A DNA stretch of 64,000 bases from Fidelibacterota bacterium (GTDB taxonomy: Bacteria > Fidelibacterota > UBA8477 > JABMPR01), in assembly GCA_018650445.1 (NCBI GenBank), contig JABIFX010000203.1, forward strand, positions 1 through 64,000. The letters run 5' to 3'. Below, in pieces: positions 27,080 to 35,515 of the stretch. A program made the translations under genes and the position numbers. Under the pieces are notes generated by a model, which worked only from the letters and a program-made list of their open reading frames with translations, ran no database searches and was not told the DNA's origin. Each line of letters starts with the position of its first letter. Within the stretch, counting starts at the first letter, position 1.

Positions 27080-28105
27080 CTACCGTTGAACGCGCCCAGA
27101 GGTGTTACCACCAGCTACATTGTTAACTTCTGCCTCCGTAACCAGATTAAAATCACCAGGTATGGTATGCTTCATTGCTGAGGCAGCTACAGCAAATTCT
27201 AGAGCGTCTTGAGGTTCTTTGCCATTCACCAAACTGTGAATCAGTCCAGCCCCAAATGAATCCCCTCCGCCGACGCGATCGACAATATGCAAATTGTATT
27301 TTTGGGAAAGGAAAAAGTCTTTGCCATCATAAAGCATAGCAGCCCAATTGTTGTCACTGGCCGAAAGACTCTCCCTCAACGTGATGGCCACTAACTTGGC
27401 TTTGCTAATTTTCATGACCTCTTGAGCTACTTCTTGATAATGAGCGACATCCAACTCACCTTTGTGGACATCTGTAGAAGAAGCGCGGATACCGAAGACG
27501 TCAGCACAGTCCTCTTCATTGGCGATGATCACATCAGTGTATTGGACCAATTCAGTCATTACGACCTTAGCTTGTTCTCTCGTCCACAACTTACCTCGAT
27601 AATTTAAATCACAACTCACCGTAACGCCTGCTGCTTTGGCTGCCTTGGCTGCCTGGAGGGTTACTTCTGCAGATTCGGACGATAAGGCTGGAGTTATTCC
27701 GGTTGTATGAAACCATTTCACTCCTTTGAAGATTGAGAGCCAATCGAAGTCCTCCAGAGTTACCTGGGAAATAGCTGTATTGGCACGATCATAAGTCACC
27801 TTTGAGGGACGGACAGAAGCACCATGCTCGAGAAAATAAATACCCATACGATCTCCACCACGGGCCACATGATCTGTCTTAACACCGTATTTGTGCACAC
27901 TTGCCAGCGCGGCGTCAGCTACAGGATTAGCAGGAAGCTTGGTTACGTATTGAACTTCATTCCCAAACATGGCAAGGGATACAGCAACATTGGCCTCTCC
28001 ACCACCAAAGGTGGCTTGATATTTATCGGCCTGAGCTAAACGTAAATAATCATATGGAGCAAGCCTCAACATGATTTCCCCGAATGTGACTACTTTATGA
28101 CTCAT
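27080..28105 (-). CDS. kdgK: 2-keto-3-deoxygluconate kinase (PfkB family)
   Basis: A 341-aa PfkB-family sugar kinase. It starts with the family pattern FGEIMLRLAPYDYLRLAQA and GGGEANVAVSLAMFG, and ends with the ATP/catalytic loop DRVGGGDSFGAGLIHSL. It phosphorylates KDG to KDPG. Both the alginate (DEH reductase) route and operon A (KduD) deliver KDG, so this kinase serves both. It sits 9 bases after the aldolase gene. Confidence 0.9.
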   Translation of the reverse strand: MSHKVVTFGEIMLRLAPYDYLRLAQADKYQATFGGGEANVAVSLAMFGNEVQYVTKLPANPVADAALASVHKYGVKTDHVARGGDRMGIYFLEHGASVRPSKVTYDRANTAISQVTLEDFDWLSIFKGVKWFHTTGITPALSSESAEVTLQAAKAAKAAGVTVSCDLNYRGKLWTREQAKVVMTELVQYTDVIIANEEDCADVFGIRASSTDVHKGELDVAHYQEVAQEVMKISKAKLVAITLRESLSASDNNWAAMLYDGKDFFLSQKYNLHIVDRVGGGDSFGAGLIHSLVNGKEPQDALEFAVAASAMKHTIPGDFNLVTEAEVNNVAGGNTSGRVQR

Positions 28106-28114
28106 AGTTTTCCC

Positions 28115-28759
28115 CTAAGCGCGTCCTTTTTCAACTTCAGCACAGTATTGGCGGGCCAGATCCGTCAGATCTCCCCATTTCGAATTTGCGATTAAATCTT
28201 TTTGCAGAAGCGCAGTACCAACCCCAACACAGACTGCACCGTTTTTCAAAAATTCAGCTACATTACTCAAATCAACACCACCTGTAGGTGTGAGTTTGAG
28301 GTGCGGCATGGGAGCCAGGATATCCTTAAAATAACCCGGTCCGAATTTTGTCGCTGGAAAAACCTTGACCACATCAGTACCAGCTGAAAAGGCGTGTTGG
28401 ATTTCAGTCGGTGTCAGCGAACCCAATATGGAGGCTTTCTCATATTTTTGGGCTGCCTTCAGGACACTTTCATCGAAAATAGGTGATACGATAAATTCAG
28501 CACCAGCATCAATTCCCTTTTCAGCCACTTTCTCATTTAGAACCGATCCTAGCCCGACCAGAAGCTTATCACCATATCTGGCTTTGAGATTCTGGATTAT
28601 TTCAAAGGGGCGAGTCGAGCTCATGGTGACTTCCATGACGGATATCCCACCAGCAATCAACGCATCAGCAGCATCCAGGACCTGTCCCCCATCCGCAATG
28701 CGGACGACGGGGACAATCCCAACATTCATTATTTTATTTAGTACTTCTTGTTTATTCAT
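28115..28759 (-). CDS. eda: 2-keto-3-deoxy-6-phosphogluconate aldolase
   Basis: A 214-aa class I aldolase of normal length. It has the motifs GIVPVVRI, VMEVTMSSTRPFEII (conserved Glu), LGSVLN and the Schiff-base Lys in DVVKVFPATKFGP, followed by LTPTGGVDL. It splits KDPG into pyruvate and glyceraldehyde-3-phosphate, the last step of uronate catabolism. It is flanked by kdgF and kdgK. Confidence 0.93.
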   Translation of the reverse strand: MNKQEVLNKIMNVGIVPVVRIADGGQVLDAADALIAGGISVMEVTMSSTRPFEIIQNLKARYGDKLLVGLGSVLNEKVAEKGIDAGAEFIVSPIFDESVLKAAQKYEKASILGSLTPTEIQHAFSAGTDVVKVFPATKFGPGYFKDILAPMPHLKLTPTGGVDLSNVAEFLKNGAVCVGVGTALLQKDLIANSKWGDLTDLARQYCAEVEKGRA

Positions 28760-28773
28760 TGTGCTACACCTTA

Positions 28774-29109
28774 TTAAGCTTCGAGAAAATCCTCGCGCAT
28801 GGGTGAAAAAGTGTCAATGAGCACACCATCTTCAAGACAGATAGCCCCATGTTCGATACCACTTTCAATGACAAAGGCATCTCCAGCAGTTAGAATTTTC
28901 TTCTCACCGCCAAGATTCACTTCGAATGAGCCAGATTCCACATAGGTGACCTGTTCATGGCGATGTTCATGTACATACCCTTCAGCCCCTTTCTTGAACT
29001 CAACTCTAACCAGCATAAGATCTTTGGTATAACCTAGTATCTGACGATCCAGACCTTCCTGAATGTTTTCTACCAGTACATCACTGGATTTTACAAATTT
29101 CGTAGCCAT
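28774..29109 (-). CDS. kdgF: KdgF-like cupin, unsaturated uronate linearising enzyme
   Basis: A 111-aa single cupin. The metal ligands expected for KdgF are in place: H47, H49 and Q53 in GYVHEHRHEQVTYV, and H87 in GIEHGAI. KdgF speeds the opening of 4,5-unsaturated monouronates, released by PL17 or GH105, to the linear keto form (DEH from alginate). It sits between the MFS transporter and the KDPG aldolase. Length and position both fit. Confidence 0.88.
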   Translation of the reverse strand: MATKFVKSSDVLVENIQEGLDRQILGYTKDLMLVRVEFKKGAEGYVHEHRHEQVTYVESGSFEVNLGGEKKILTAGDAFVIESGIEHGAICLEDGVLIDTFSPMREDFLEA

Positions 29110-29119
29110 TCTTTCTCTC

Positions 29120-30427
29120 CTACTTAACAGATTCTAGTTTCCCACCGAAGAAAAAGACGGCGAGGACACCCAGTGGGACAAATAGCGCAATGATCACAAA
29201 GGCTGGGGTAAATGATTGTGATGTAAAGATCGGAATCAAGAAGTTCATGATGATTACTGAGAACACACCTACAGTACCACCCATGCCAGCCAATGATGCT
29301 ACAGAGGAGCCCTTCAGTATATCAGAAGGAATAGTCTGTACATTTCCAATGGAGAACTGGAAACCAAACAGTACGATAGCGACAATACCGACAAATTTCT
29401 CTGGTGTATCAGCAAAGAAGATGGTTGATACCAACCCAAGAAACATCAGAGTGGAGCCGATTGTGATAGCAGTTTTACGTGCAACACCAACTGCCTTACC
29501 ACTGGCAATAAGTTTACCACTATACCAGCCACCAGCCACAGAACCCAGGGCTGCACCGACATAGGGAACCCAGGCAAATGCACCGATTTCTTTAACATTA
29601 AAACCATATGTTGCTGCGAGATAGATTGGCATCCAACCTACAAACAACCACCAGATTGGTTCATGGAAGAAGCGGGCAATAAGCACTGACCATGAAGCCT
29701 TATGGGAAACAATCTCACTTATGGTCATTGCTTTTTCTTCAGTAGCATTATTATCAACTGCAGGTCTTCCACCCAGTATATATTTCTTTTCTTCTTCTGT
29801 GATCCAGGGATGGCTCTCAGGAGCAGATTTGTTGATGAGCATCCAGGGGATGATCCATAGCAAACCGAGGATACCAACTACAACGAATGTGACCTTCCAG
29901 CCGATGGCGATAAACATAAAAGCGATCAGTGGAGGTGAAATAACCGACCCAATGGAAGCGCCAGCGTTAAATAGTCCCTGTGCCACTGCACGCTCTTGCT
30001 GTGGAAACCATTCCGCATTGGATTTGACAGCTCCAGGCCAGTTTCCGGCTTCTCCAACAGCTAATGTGCCCCTGAAAATAGAGAAGGATAGAACTCCACG
30101 GGCCAGAGCATGAAACATGGTAGAAAGTGACCAGACAAAAATTGATAGCACGAAACCAATTCTGGTACCAACTTTATCAAATACGCGACCGGTTACAGAT
30201 TGTCCGATGGCATAAAAAACCATGAACACATTCAATATGATGGCATACTTTTGTTTCGCGATATCGGCGGTTGTATATCCAAGATCTTTGGCAATACAAT
30301 CCCCTTCTGCCCACCACATGACCCCCAGCGCGGATCGATCTATATAGTTAATGACTGTTGCCAAAGAAATGAGAGCGATAATCCACCACCTCAATCCTTT
30401 AATTTTTGTTCCTTCACTTGCGTTCAT
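29120..30427 (-). CDS. MFS transporter, anion:cation symporter family, likely hexuronate/DEH uptake
   Basis: A 435-aa protein with about 12 membrane helices. The first carries ATVINYIDRSALG, typical of the ACS (ExuT/GudP-like) subfamily, and GEAGNWPGAVKSNAEWFP is the ACS signature region. Members carry hexuronates and related sugar acids with protons. Located between PL17 and kdgF, it probably imports the unsaturated alginate monomer into the cytoplasm. Confidence 0.88.
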   Translation of the reverse strand: MNASEGTKIKGLRWWIIALISLATVINYIDRSALGVMWWAEGDCIAKDLGYTTADIAKQKYAIILNVFMVFYAIGQSVTGRVFDKVGTRIGFVLSIFVWSLSTMFHALARGVLSFSIFRGTLAVGEAGNWPGAVKSNAEWFPQQERAVAQGLFNAGASIGSVISPPLIAFMFIAIGWKVTFVVVGILGLLWIIPWMLINKSAPESHPWITEEEKKYILGGRPAVDNNATEEKAMTISEIVSHKASWSVLIARFFHEPIWWLFVGWMPIYLAATYGFNVKEIGAFAWVPYVGAALGSVAGGWYSGKLIASGKAVGVARKTAITIGSTLMFLGLVSTIFFADTPEKFVGIVAIVLFGFQFSIGNVQTIPSDILKGSSVASLAGMGGTVGVFSVIIMNFLIPIFTSQSFTPAFVIIALFVPLGVLAVFFFGGKLESVK

Positions 30428-30447
30428 AACAATCTCCTAGAGTATTT

Positions 30448-32649
30448 TTAGTTCCGGATGACTTTGTAATTTCCCTTCCAGGAGTATTCCATCCCGGAAA
30501 ATTCAACAGTATGTTCAGCATCAGCGTCAGCTTCAGCATTGTTTATCATTATTGTCCAGTATAGACCCTGCTCCCCTGTTACCTCGATGATAGAAGCCTC
30601 ACTATTATGACCAACCACTCTCAGTTCCTGAATGGTGGGGTGCACGGCAACAGATTTTTCACCAGCAAGGCTATAGTATCCATGTGGTTCCAGAACACTG
30701 GCGAACACCATATCCTTACCAGATGTTCTCGTAATGAGCACAGGTTCATTCCGCAGGTTAAACTTGGGATCGTTGGCCCCTGTCATTCCAAACAGAATCT
30801 TTGATTTTGTTGAAACATCTGTGATATATGAATAATACCGATGTCCATCCAACCAGGTTACCATGGCATCAGAAGTGACTGTAGCTTCAGCAGTTTTCCA
30901 GATATGTTCATATCCATTTGATCTACCAAGCGGTTTTTGAACCTGCTTGTCAGTCTTATAGTCAAAATTTGTGTTCATGATATAGCCCTTGTAATGGATG
31001 GGCATGTCATACTGATGTTGTTTATCAGATTCAACCCTATAGATATCCACCACAACGGGATAATCCAGACGCTGGTCCTTAATAAGAAACATGGTTCTTT
31101 GCATGCTCATGCCCTTATAGTGATCATCGGAGGTAGCACTCATTACCTGAACCTCTGAATCACTACCATCAAAGAAGTGACGATTTGCATGAACCTTATC
31201 GGCTGCTTTGCGGTTGCCTCCATTCTGAGAGATCCCGTCAACGACCAAGGTATTATGGGCAACGGTCTGCTTTGCATAGCTATTATTCTCAGGCAGATAG
31301 CGACCACCATATTTGGTTTCGATATTCACCCAACGTGCATACCCATAATCTGTGACCACATCTTCTCCCTGATCATAGAACATGAACTGCAACTTGTCAA
31401 AATGTCCGTGACCCAATCCATGACCACCATATTTCATAGCCAGAACTGTTTGGTCTTTGCCTTCACCTGTACGAAGGATACCAAAGCCACCATGTGTTCC
31501 ATCATCTCCATCAACAAACTCAATGCTGGACCAGGAAGGTTCCATAACTTCTACTTCTTGAGCAAATGCTTTTGCCAGCTTCAAGCCAGCACCATTAGGA
31601 TAGACTTCACCTTGAATCTTGGCCAGGCCAAGAAGATTTTTGTCGAACCCATAGCGATCAAGAATGACTGAGGTCCCATACATAACTCCTGGTGCAAGTA
31701 TATTCATACTTACACTGGCATCATTTATTGGAAAGAATTCTCCATTGGGATTGGTCATCTGAACCATGGAGTAGAATGCTTTTTTAATTATCTGATCCTT
31801 AAACTCATATATCTTCACAAAGGGTCTATTGCGCTCTAGAGCTTCAGCAAAGAACAGTAAAGGACGAATAGCATAGCGAACGTAGTAGGCACCTTCCATA
31901 TAGTAGCCATCAGGAGAAAAAAGATGTTCAACCTGTGCCAGAAAGCCACCTGTCCCATTATTCTCAGTTCCAAAAATAGCACGATTGACATATTCATCAT
32001 TGCCCATGGCCAGTCCGATCATACCAACTGAGGCCGTAGCCCACATCCCGTGATTATGGATCTGGTCAAATGCTTCTGCGTATTGGACTGAAAACAGTTC
32101 TACCATGGGGTCAAAGATCTTGTCTTCATATTTTTGGCGATCCTCTGGACTGAGCCAGTCATAAACGCAATCATAGGCCTGGGCAGTATTAAGGAGCCAA
32201 ACCGATTCGTTGAGAACCTGGTGAAAAAGACGACCAGGTTTCTGCTTGGCAGAAAGCGGATGGGGACCCAGTGTGGGATATAAAACAGCATATTCATCGA
32301 GCATGTTTTTTACGAAGTGAGCATAGGCTGTGTCACCAGTAAAGGTGTACAAATAGCCTGCATTTTTCATATCCCGGTAATTTTGTTTATGCCGCTCATG
32401 AGCATATCCACCTGCCTCACCAGGGAGAGGAACCTCCATATCAGAAACTATGGCCAGGTCAGCAGCTTCCCTCAAATCTTGATAACTGCTCTTTAAAAGC
32501 GGATACTTCTCAAGGTTTGAGACGACTTCCTGTGCCTCAGAGACGGATAAACTCAAGGAAGGATGTGAAGAGAGCTTTCCCTCCTGATCCTGGGAACACC
32601 CCAGAATCAGGAAAGACACAAACACAACAATGCTGTTAAATTTATTCAT
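30448..32649 (-). CDS. PL17 oligoalginate lyase, lipoprotein
   Basis: The ORF track begins at 32706, but the ATG at 32649 (MNKFNSIVVFVSFLILGC) opens on a lipoprotein signal and follows an AAGGGCGG ribosome-binding site. This gives 733 aa. Features of PL17 (Alg17C-like) are GGYAHERHKQNYRDM, FDQIHNHGMWATASVGM (Asn-His), the Tyr in GYYMEGAYYVRYA, GLGHGHFDKLQFMFY and TVAHNTLVVDG. The enzyme works exolytically on alginate oligomers and releases unsaturated monomers in the periplasm. The next genes are the transporter and kdgF. Confidence 0.92.
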   Translation of the reverse strand: MNKFNSIVVFVSFLILGCSQDQEGKLSSHPSLSLSVSEAQEVVSNLEKYPLLKSSYQDLREAADLAIVSDMEVPLPGEAGGYAHERHKQNYRDMKNAGYLYTFTGDTAYAHFVKNMLDEYAVLYPTLGPHPLSAKQKPGRLFHQVLNESVWLLNTAQAYDCVYDWLSPEDRQKYEDKIFDPMVELFSVQYAEAFDQIHNHGMWATASVGMIGLAMGNDEYVNRAIFGTENNGTGGFLAQVEHLFSPDGYYMEGAYYVRYAIRPLLFFAEALERNRPFVKIYEFKDQIIKKAFYSMVQMTNPNGEFFPINDASVSMNILAPGVMYGTSVILDRYGFDKNLLGLAKIQGEVYPNGAGLKLAKAFAQEVEVMEPSWSSIEFVDGDDGTHGGFGILRTGEGKDQTVLAMKYGGHGLGHGHFDKLQFMFYDQGEDVVTDYGYARWVNIETKYGGRYLPENNSYAKQTVAHNTLVVDGISQNGGNRKAADKVHANRHFFDGSDSEVQVMSATSDDHYKGMSMQRTMFLIKDQRLDYPVVVDIYRVESDKQHQYDMPIHYKGYIMNTNFDYKTDKQVQKPLGRSNGYEHIWKTAEATVTSDAMVTWLDGHRYYSYITDVSTKSKILFGMTGANDPKFNLRNEPVLITRTSGKDMVFASVLEPHGYYSLAGEKSVAVHPTIQELRVVGHNSEASIIEVTGEQGLYWTIMINNAEADADAEHTVEFSGMEYSWKGNYKVIRN

Positions 32650-32662
32650 GTGCGCACCGCCC

Positions 32663-33427
32663 TTAAGGCATGTAAAGTCCACCATTAACCTGGATACTTT
32701 GGCCATTCACATAGGCGCCCATATCTGATGCCAGAAATAGAACGACGTTGGCGATATCAATGGATTCACCAAGACGGCCTAAGGGCACCATTCCAGTAAC
32801 TTTCTCATGTACTTCAGGTGAGGTAAAAGTGTTGTGGAAGGCTGTCCCTGCAATAAATCCAGGAGATATAGCATTCACAGTTACACCGTGGCTTGATACT
32901 TCTTTAATGACTCCCTTTGTCATAGTCCAGATGGCACCCTTTGATGCTGCATATGCTGCGGCTCCAGGTCCACCACCATCATGGGCAGCTTGACTTGAAA
33001 AGTTGATAATACGTCCAGCTTTACTTTTGATGAGGTGAGGAATACATACTGAGGTCACCAGAAAAGCAGTTTTGACATTTACATTCATGATGGTATCAAA
33101 GTGGGCTTCATCAAATTCTGCAATGGGTACGCGTTTTATCAAACCACCAGCTACGTTTATTAAAATGTCCAACCCACCACCAAACTCAACTGCAGCATTA
33201 ACAAGATTGGTAACATCATCTTTGTTAGTACAATCAGCTAGAACACCAATGGCATCGCCGCCAGCAGTTTTTATTTCATCTACCTTGGCTTGTAAGGCAT
33301 CTGCATCCATGTGGTTATTCAAAACCACTTTTGCTCCTTGAAGTGCCAACAGTTTGGCTGTCTCGAAGCCTATTCCCTGGATACTTCCAGTTACTAGCGC
33401 AGTTCTCCCTTTTAGATCAGTACTCAT
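32663..33427 (-). CDS. SDR oxidoreductase, probable DEH reductase
   Basis: A 254-aa SDR with TGSIQGIG, an NVAGG variant of the NNAG motif, SS…YAASKGA and a classical C-terminus. It lies directly upstream of PL17 and in one operon with kdgF, kdgK and eda. No other enzyme in the alginate operon could reduce DEH (4-deoxy-L-erythro-5-hexoseulose uronate) to KDG, so this role is a strong contextual inference. Sequence alone only says SDR. Confidence 0.78.
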   Translation of the reverse strand: MSTDLKGRTALVTGSIQGIGFETAKLLALQGAKVVLNNHMDADALQAKVDEIKTAGGDAIGVLADCTNKDDVTNLVNAAVEFGGGLDILINVAGGLIKRVPIAEFDEAHFDTIMNVNVKTAFLVTSVCIPHLIKSKAGRIINFSSQAAHDGGGPGAAAYAASKGAIWTMTKGVIKEVSSHGVTVNAISPGFIAGTAFHNTFTSPEVHEKVTGMVPLGRLGESIDIANVVLFLASDMGAYVNGQSIQVNGGLYMP

Positions 33428-33518
33428 TGTGAATCCTTTCCGGTTTTAATCTTTTTATAATATATCATACTTATTTATTGCGGATCTTTATCCCAGTACA
33501 TCTACTAATCAATCCGCA

Positions 33519-34238
33519 TTATTGGTTTAAAATTTTATATGAATGTTCTTCGGCAACAGCCAGATGACCCATCATGGCTTCCCTGGCTCCTTCTGCATCC
33601 TGATCTTGGATGGCATCAAAGATCTTTTGATGAAAATCCACGGCTTCGCTAAGGGCGTTATCAACTGTGCTGTAAACAATAGTTCTGATACGTGGCATGA
33701 GACGGAATATTGGATCCATCTGTAGGGCAATGATGGGATTCTTGGTTGCTTCGCAGATCCTGAGGTGAAAATTCTGATCGATCTCTCCTTGATAGGCAGA
33801 GTCTAAGGCATCACTCTTTTTTAGATCTGAAAGGTTTTTTTCCAGAAACTTGACATCAGCTTCATTGCGGTTACGAGCAGCCATCCAGGCGATCTGAGGT
33901 TCAAACATTTTCCTCACCTCAACAACCTGAATGATTAGTTCGGAGTCCAAATTCATCTCGAGGTAACGACTCATGGGTTTTATAGCATGGGATGAGTTGT
34001 ACTCACTTACATAGATACCACTCCCCTTGCGGATGGTGATGAGACCCTGAATACTCAGCATCTGCAGAGCTTCCCTCAAAGCCGTACGACTGACACCGAA
34101 CATCTCACACATTTCTTTTTCGGTGGGAAGTTTGTCTCCTGGGATAAATTTTTTCTGGAGAATGGATTTCTCGATCTCACTTTGAATTTTGTTACTCAGG
34201 GTTTCAGTGTTGCCTACTTTGGAGTAAGTATACATCAT
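33519..34238 (-). CDS. GntR-family regulator, FadR/FCD subfamily
   Basis: A 239-aa regulator with a winged-helix domain (GDKLPTEKEMCEMFGVSRTALREAL … IRKGSGIYV, residues 11-78). An all-helical FCD domain follows, with metal/effector-binding His residues in DQNFHLRICEATKNP, HQKIF and GHLAVAEEH. FCD regulators respond to sugar acids, among other ligands. Inside the alginate operon it is the likely controller of the TGTATGACA sites found upstream of the TonB operon and the stand-alone PL6 genes. Its start overlaps the preceding lyase by four bases. Confidence 0.9.
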   Translation of the reverse strand: MMYTYSKVGNTETLSNKIQSEIEKSILQKKFIPGDKLPTEKEMCEMFGVSRTALREALQMLSIQGLITIRKGSGIYVSEYNSSHAIKPMSRYLEMNLDSELIIQVVEVRKMFEPQIAWMAARNRNEADVKFLEKNLSDLKKSDALDSAYQGEIDQNFHLRICEATKNPIIALQMDPIFRLMPRIRTIVYSTVDNALSEAVDFHQKIFDAIQDQDAEGAREAMMGHLAVAEEHSYKILNQ

Positions 34239-35515
34239 TTCTTTTCCTCGATATTCTGGCCCAAGTTCATTTCTACATAAGCCGATGTGGTCAGGATGTA
34301 TGGTGAATTAGGAAATGTGGAGCCAAGCGTTTTTAGTGCCTGTTTATAGCGTTCATCCGGCCATTTGGACTGGCAATATGCCAGTAGAAAAATCATTTTT
34401 TCGTTCGATCCAGCCATACTGGATATCTGGGTATGTTTCCAAGGCTGCTCATTAAGAGCAAATGGAATTAAATAGTCGATGGCCTGCTTCAAAGCAGAGT
34501 TGTCACTACCATGTTTTGATAGATCAATACCATAGCTGTCTGCCAATATAGCGGTGCGAACCAAGGCTGAAAGGTTGAATACAGAATAGCTATATGATTT
34601 GGTACGCCCCAATTCTTCGGGTTGTGCACCTGAACTCTCAAACTGTTTTTCGAAACGGTTCCTTTGAATACTTCCTGCAACCTCTCTACCTACTTCAGAA
34701 TTGCCGCAGTATAGACTTAAGGCCAACAGTTGGAAATCACACCAGGAACCATGGTTATTGGTGCGAGCCCGTTCCTGCTGGCCCAAGTCACTTGTCACTA
34801 ACCAATTTAAAAAATCTGTCATCCATGATTTGAATTTGAGATGATCTTCATCTGTCCAGTGGATGGATCCTTCTAGGAGAACCTCATATTCGGTAAGAAA
34901 AACAAAATTTCGTGATTCAATGATTCCCACTGACCTGCCATCTGAACGACCAGGAATAAATTGGCCATAATTCAAGTTAGGATTCATGCGGGTATCGGGA
35001 TTAAGGAACCAAACCTTCAAAAACTCGACTGCTTTTTGAGCGTACTTCTCGTCCTCCGTGAAATAATACATGAGCACAAAAGCTCTTACGGCCTGCGCCA
35101 TTGTAGCGCCTGGGACTTTATCAAATTGAACCCGCTCAGGATTAACTACACCATCTTGACGAATATAAGGCAGACCATCTTCTTTATCTGGATCTGGCCA
35201 CCAGTATGGCCCCATACTTGTGTAATCATGCATGTCCCCACTAGGTGGAGGATTGTTCTTATCCATGACCGAAGGTGGGTCGAGCTCCATTGCCATGCTG
35301 GTCTGTGATTCAAGGAGCTGGAAGGGAATAATAAATAGACTGTCTCCTGCAGCAATACCAGCTTTTGCTTGAGCAAGAGCTTGAACATTTAAAACCGTAG
35401 AGAATAGCTGATTTGTGCTATCAGCTACCAGAGGTGCCACTGGTTTAGATGCGCATGATTGCGCACCAATACCAAGCAGAATGAGAAAAGTCAATTTAAG
35501 GGAAATATTGAACAT
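34235..35515 (-). CDS. Alginate_lyase-superfamily protein (PL5/PL38-like), probable lipoprotein
   Basis: A 426-aa protein with a signal and a Cys at about 21 (GAQSC). The Alginate_lyase pattern matches that of the operon A paralogue: GPYWWPDPDKEDGLPYIRQDG, RMNPNLNYGQFIPG, ERARTNNHGSW and LGRTKSYSYSVFNL. It is probably an endo- or exo-acting alginate lyase, given its place between PL6 and the GntR gene. The two paralogues are clearly diverged, so they likely have different substrates. Confidence 0.78.
   Translation of the reverse strand: MFNISLKLTFLILLGIGAQSCASKPVAPLVADSTNQLFSTVLNVQALAQAKAGIAAGDSLFIIPFQLLESQTSMAMELDPPSVMDKNNPPPSGDMHDYTSMGPYWWPDPDKEDGLPYIRQDGVVNPERVQFDKVPGATMAQAVRAFVLMYYFTEDEKYAQKAVEFLKVWFLNPDTRMNPNLNYGQFIPGRSDGRSVGIIESRNFVFLTEYEVLLEGSIHWTDEDHLKFKSWMTDFLNWLVTSDLGQQERARTNNHGSWCDFQLLALSLYCGNSEVGREVAGSIQRNRFEKQFESSGAQPEELGRTKSYSYSVFNLSALVRTAILADSYGIDLSKHGSDNSALKQAIDYLIPFALNEQPWKHTQISSMAGSNEKMIFLLAYCQSKWPDERYKQALKTLGSTFPNSPYILTTSAYVEMNLGQNIEEKK

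Noticed and set aside
28365-28820. 151-aa plus-strand ORF opposite the KDPG aldolase
   Set aside because: The minus-strand aldolase has all its motifs. The plus-strand reading is low-complexity Ser/Thr/Pro-rich shadow sequence.
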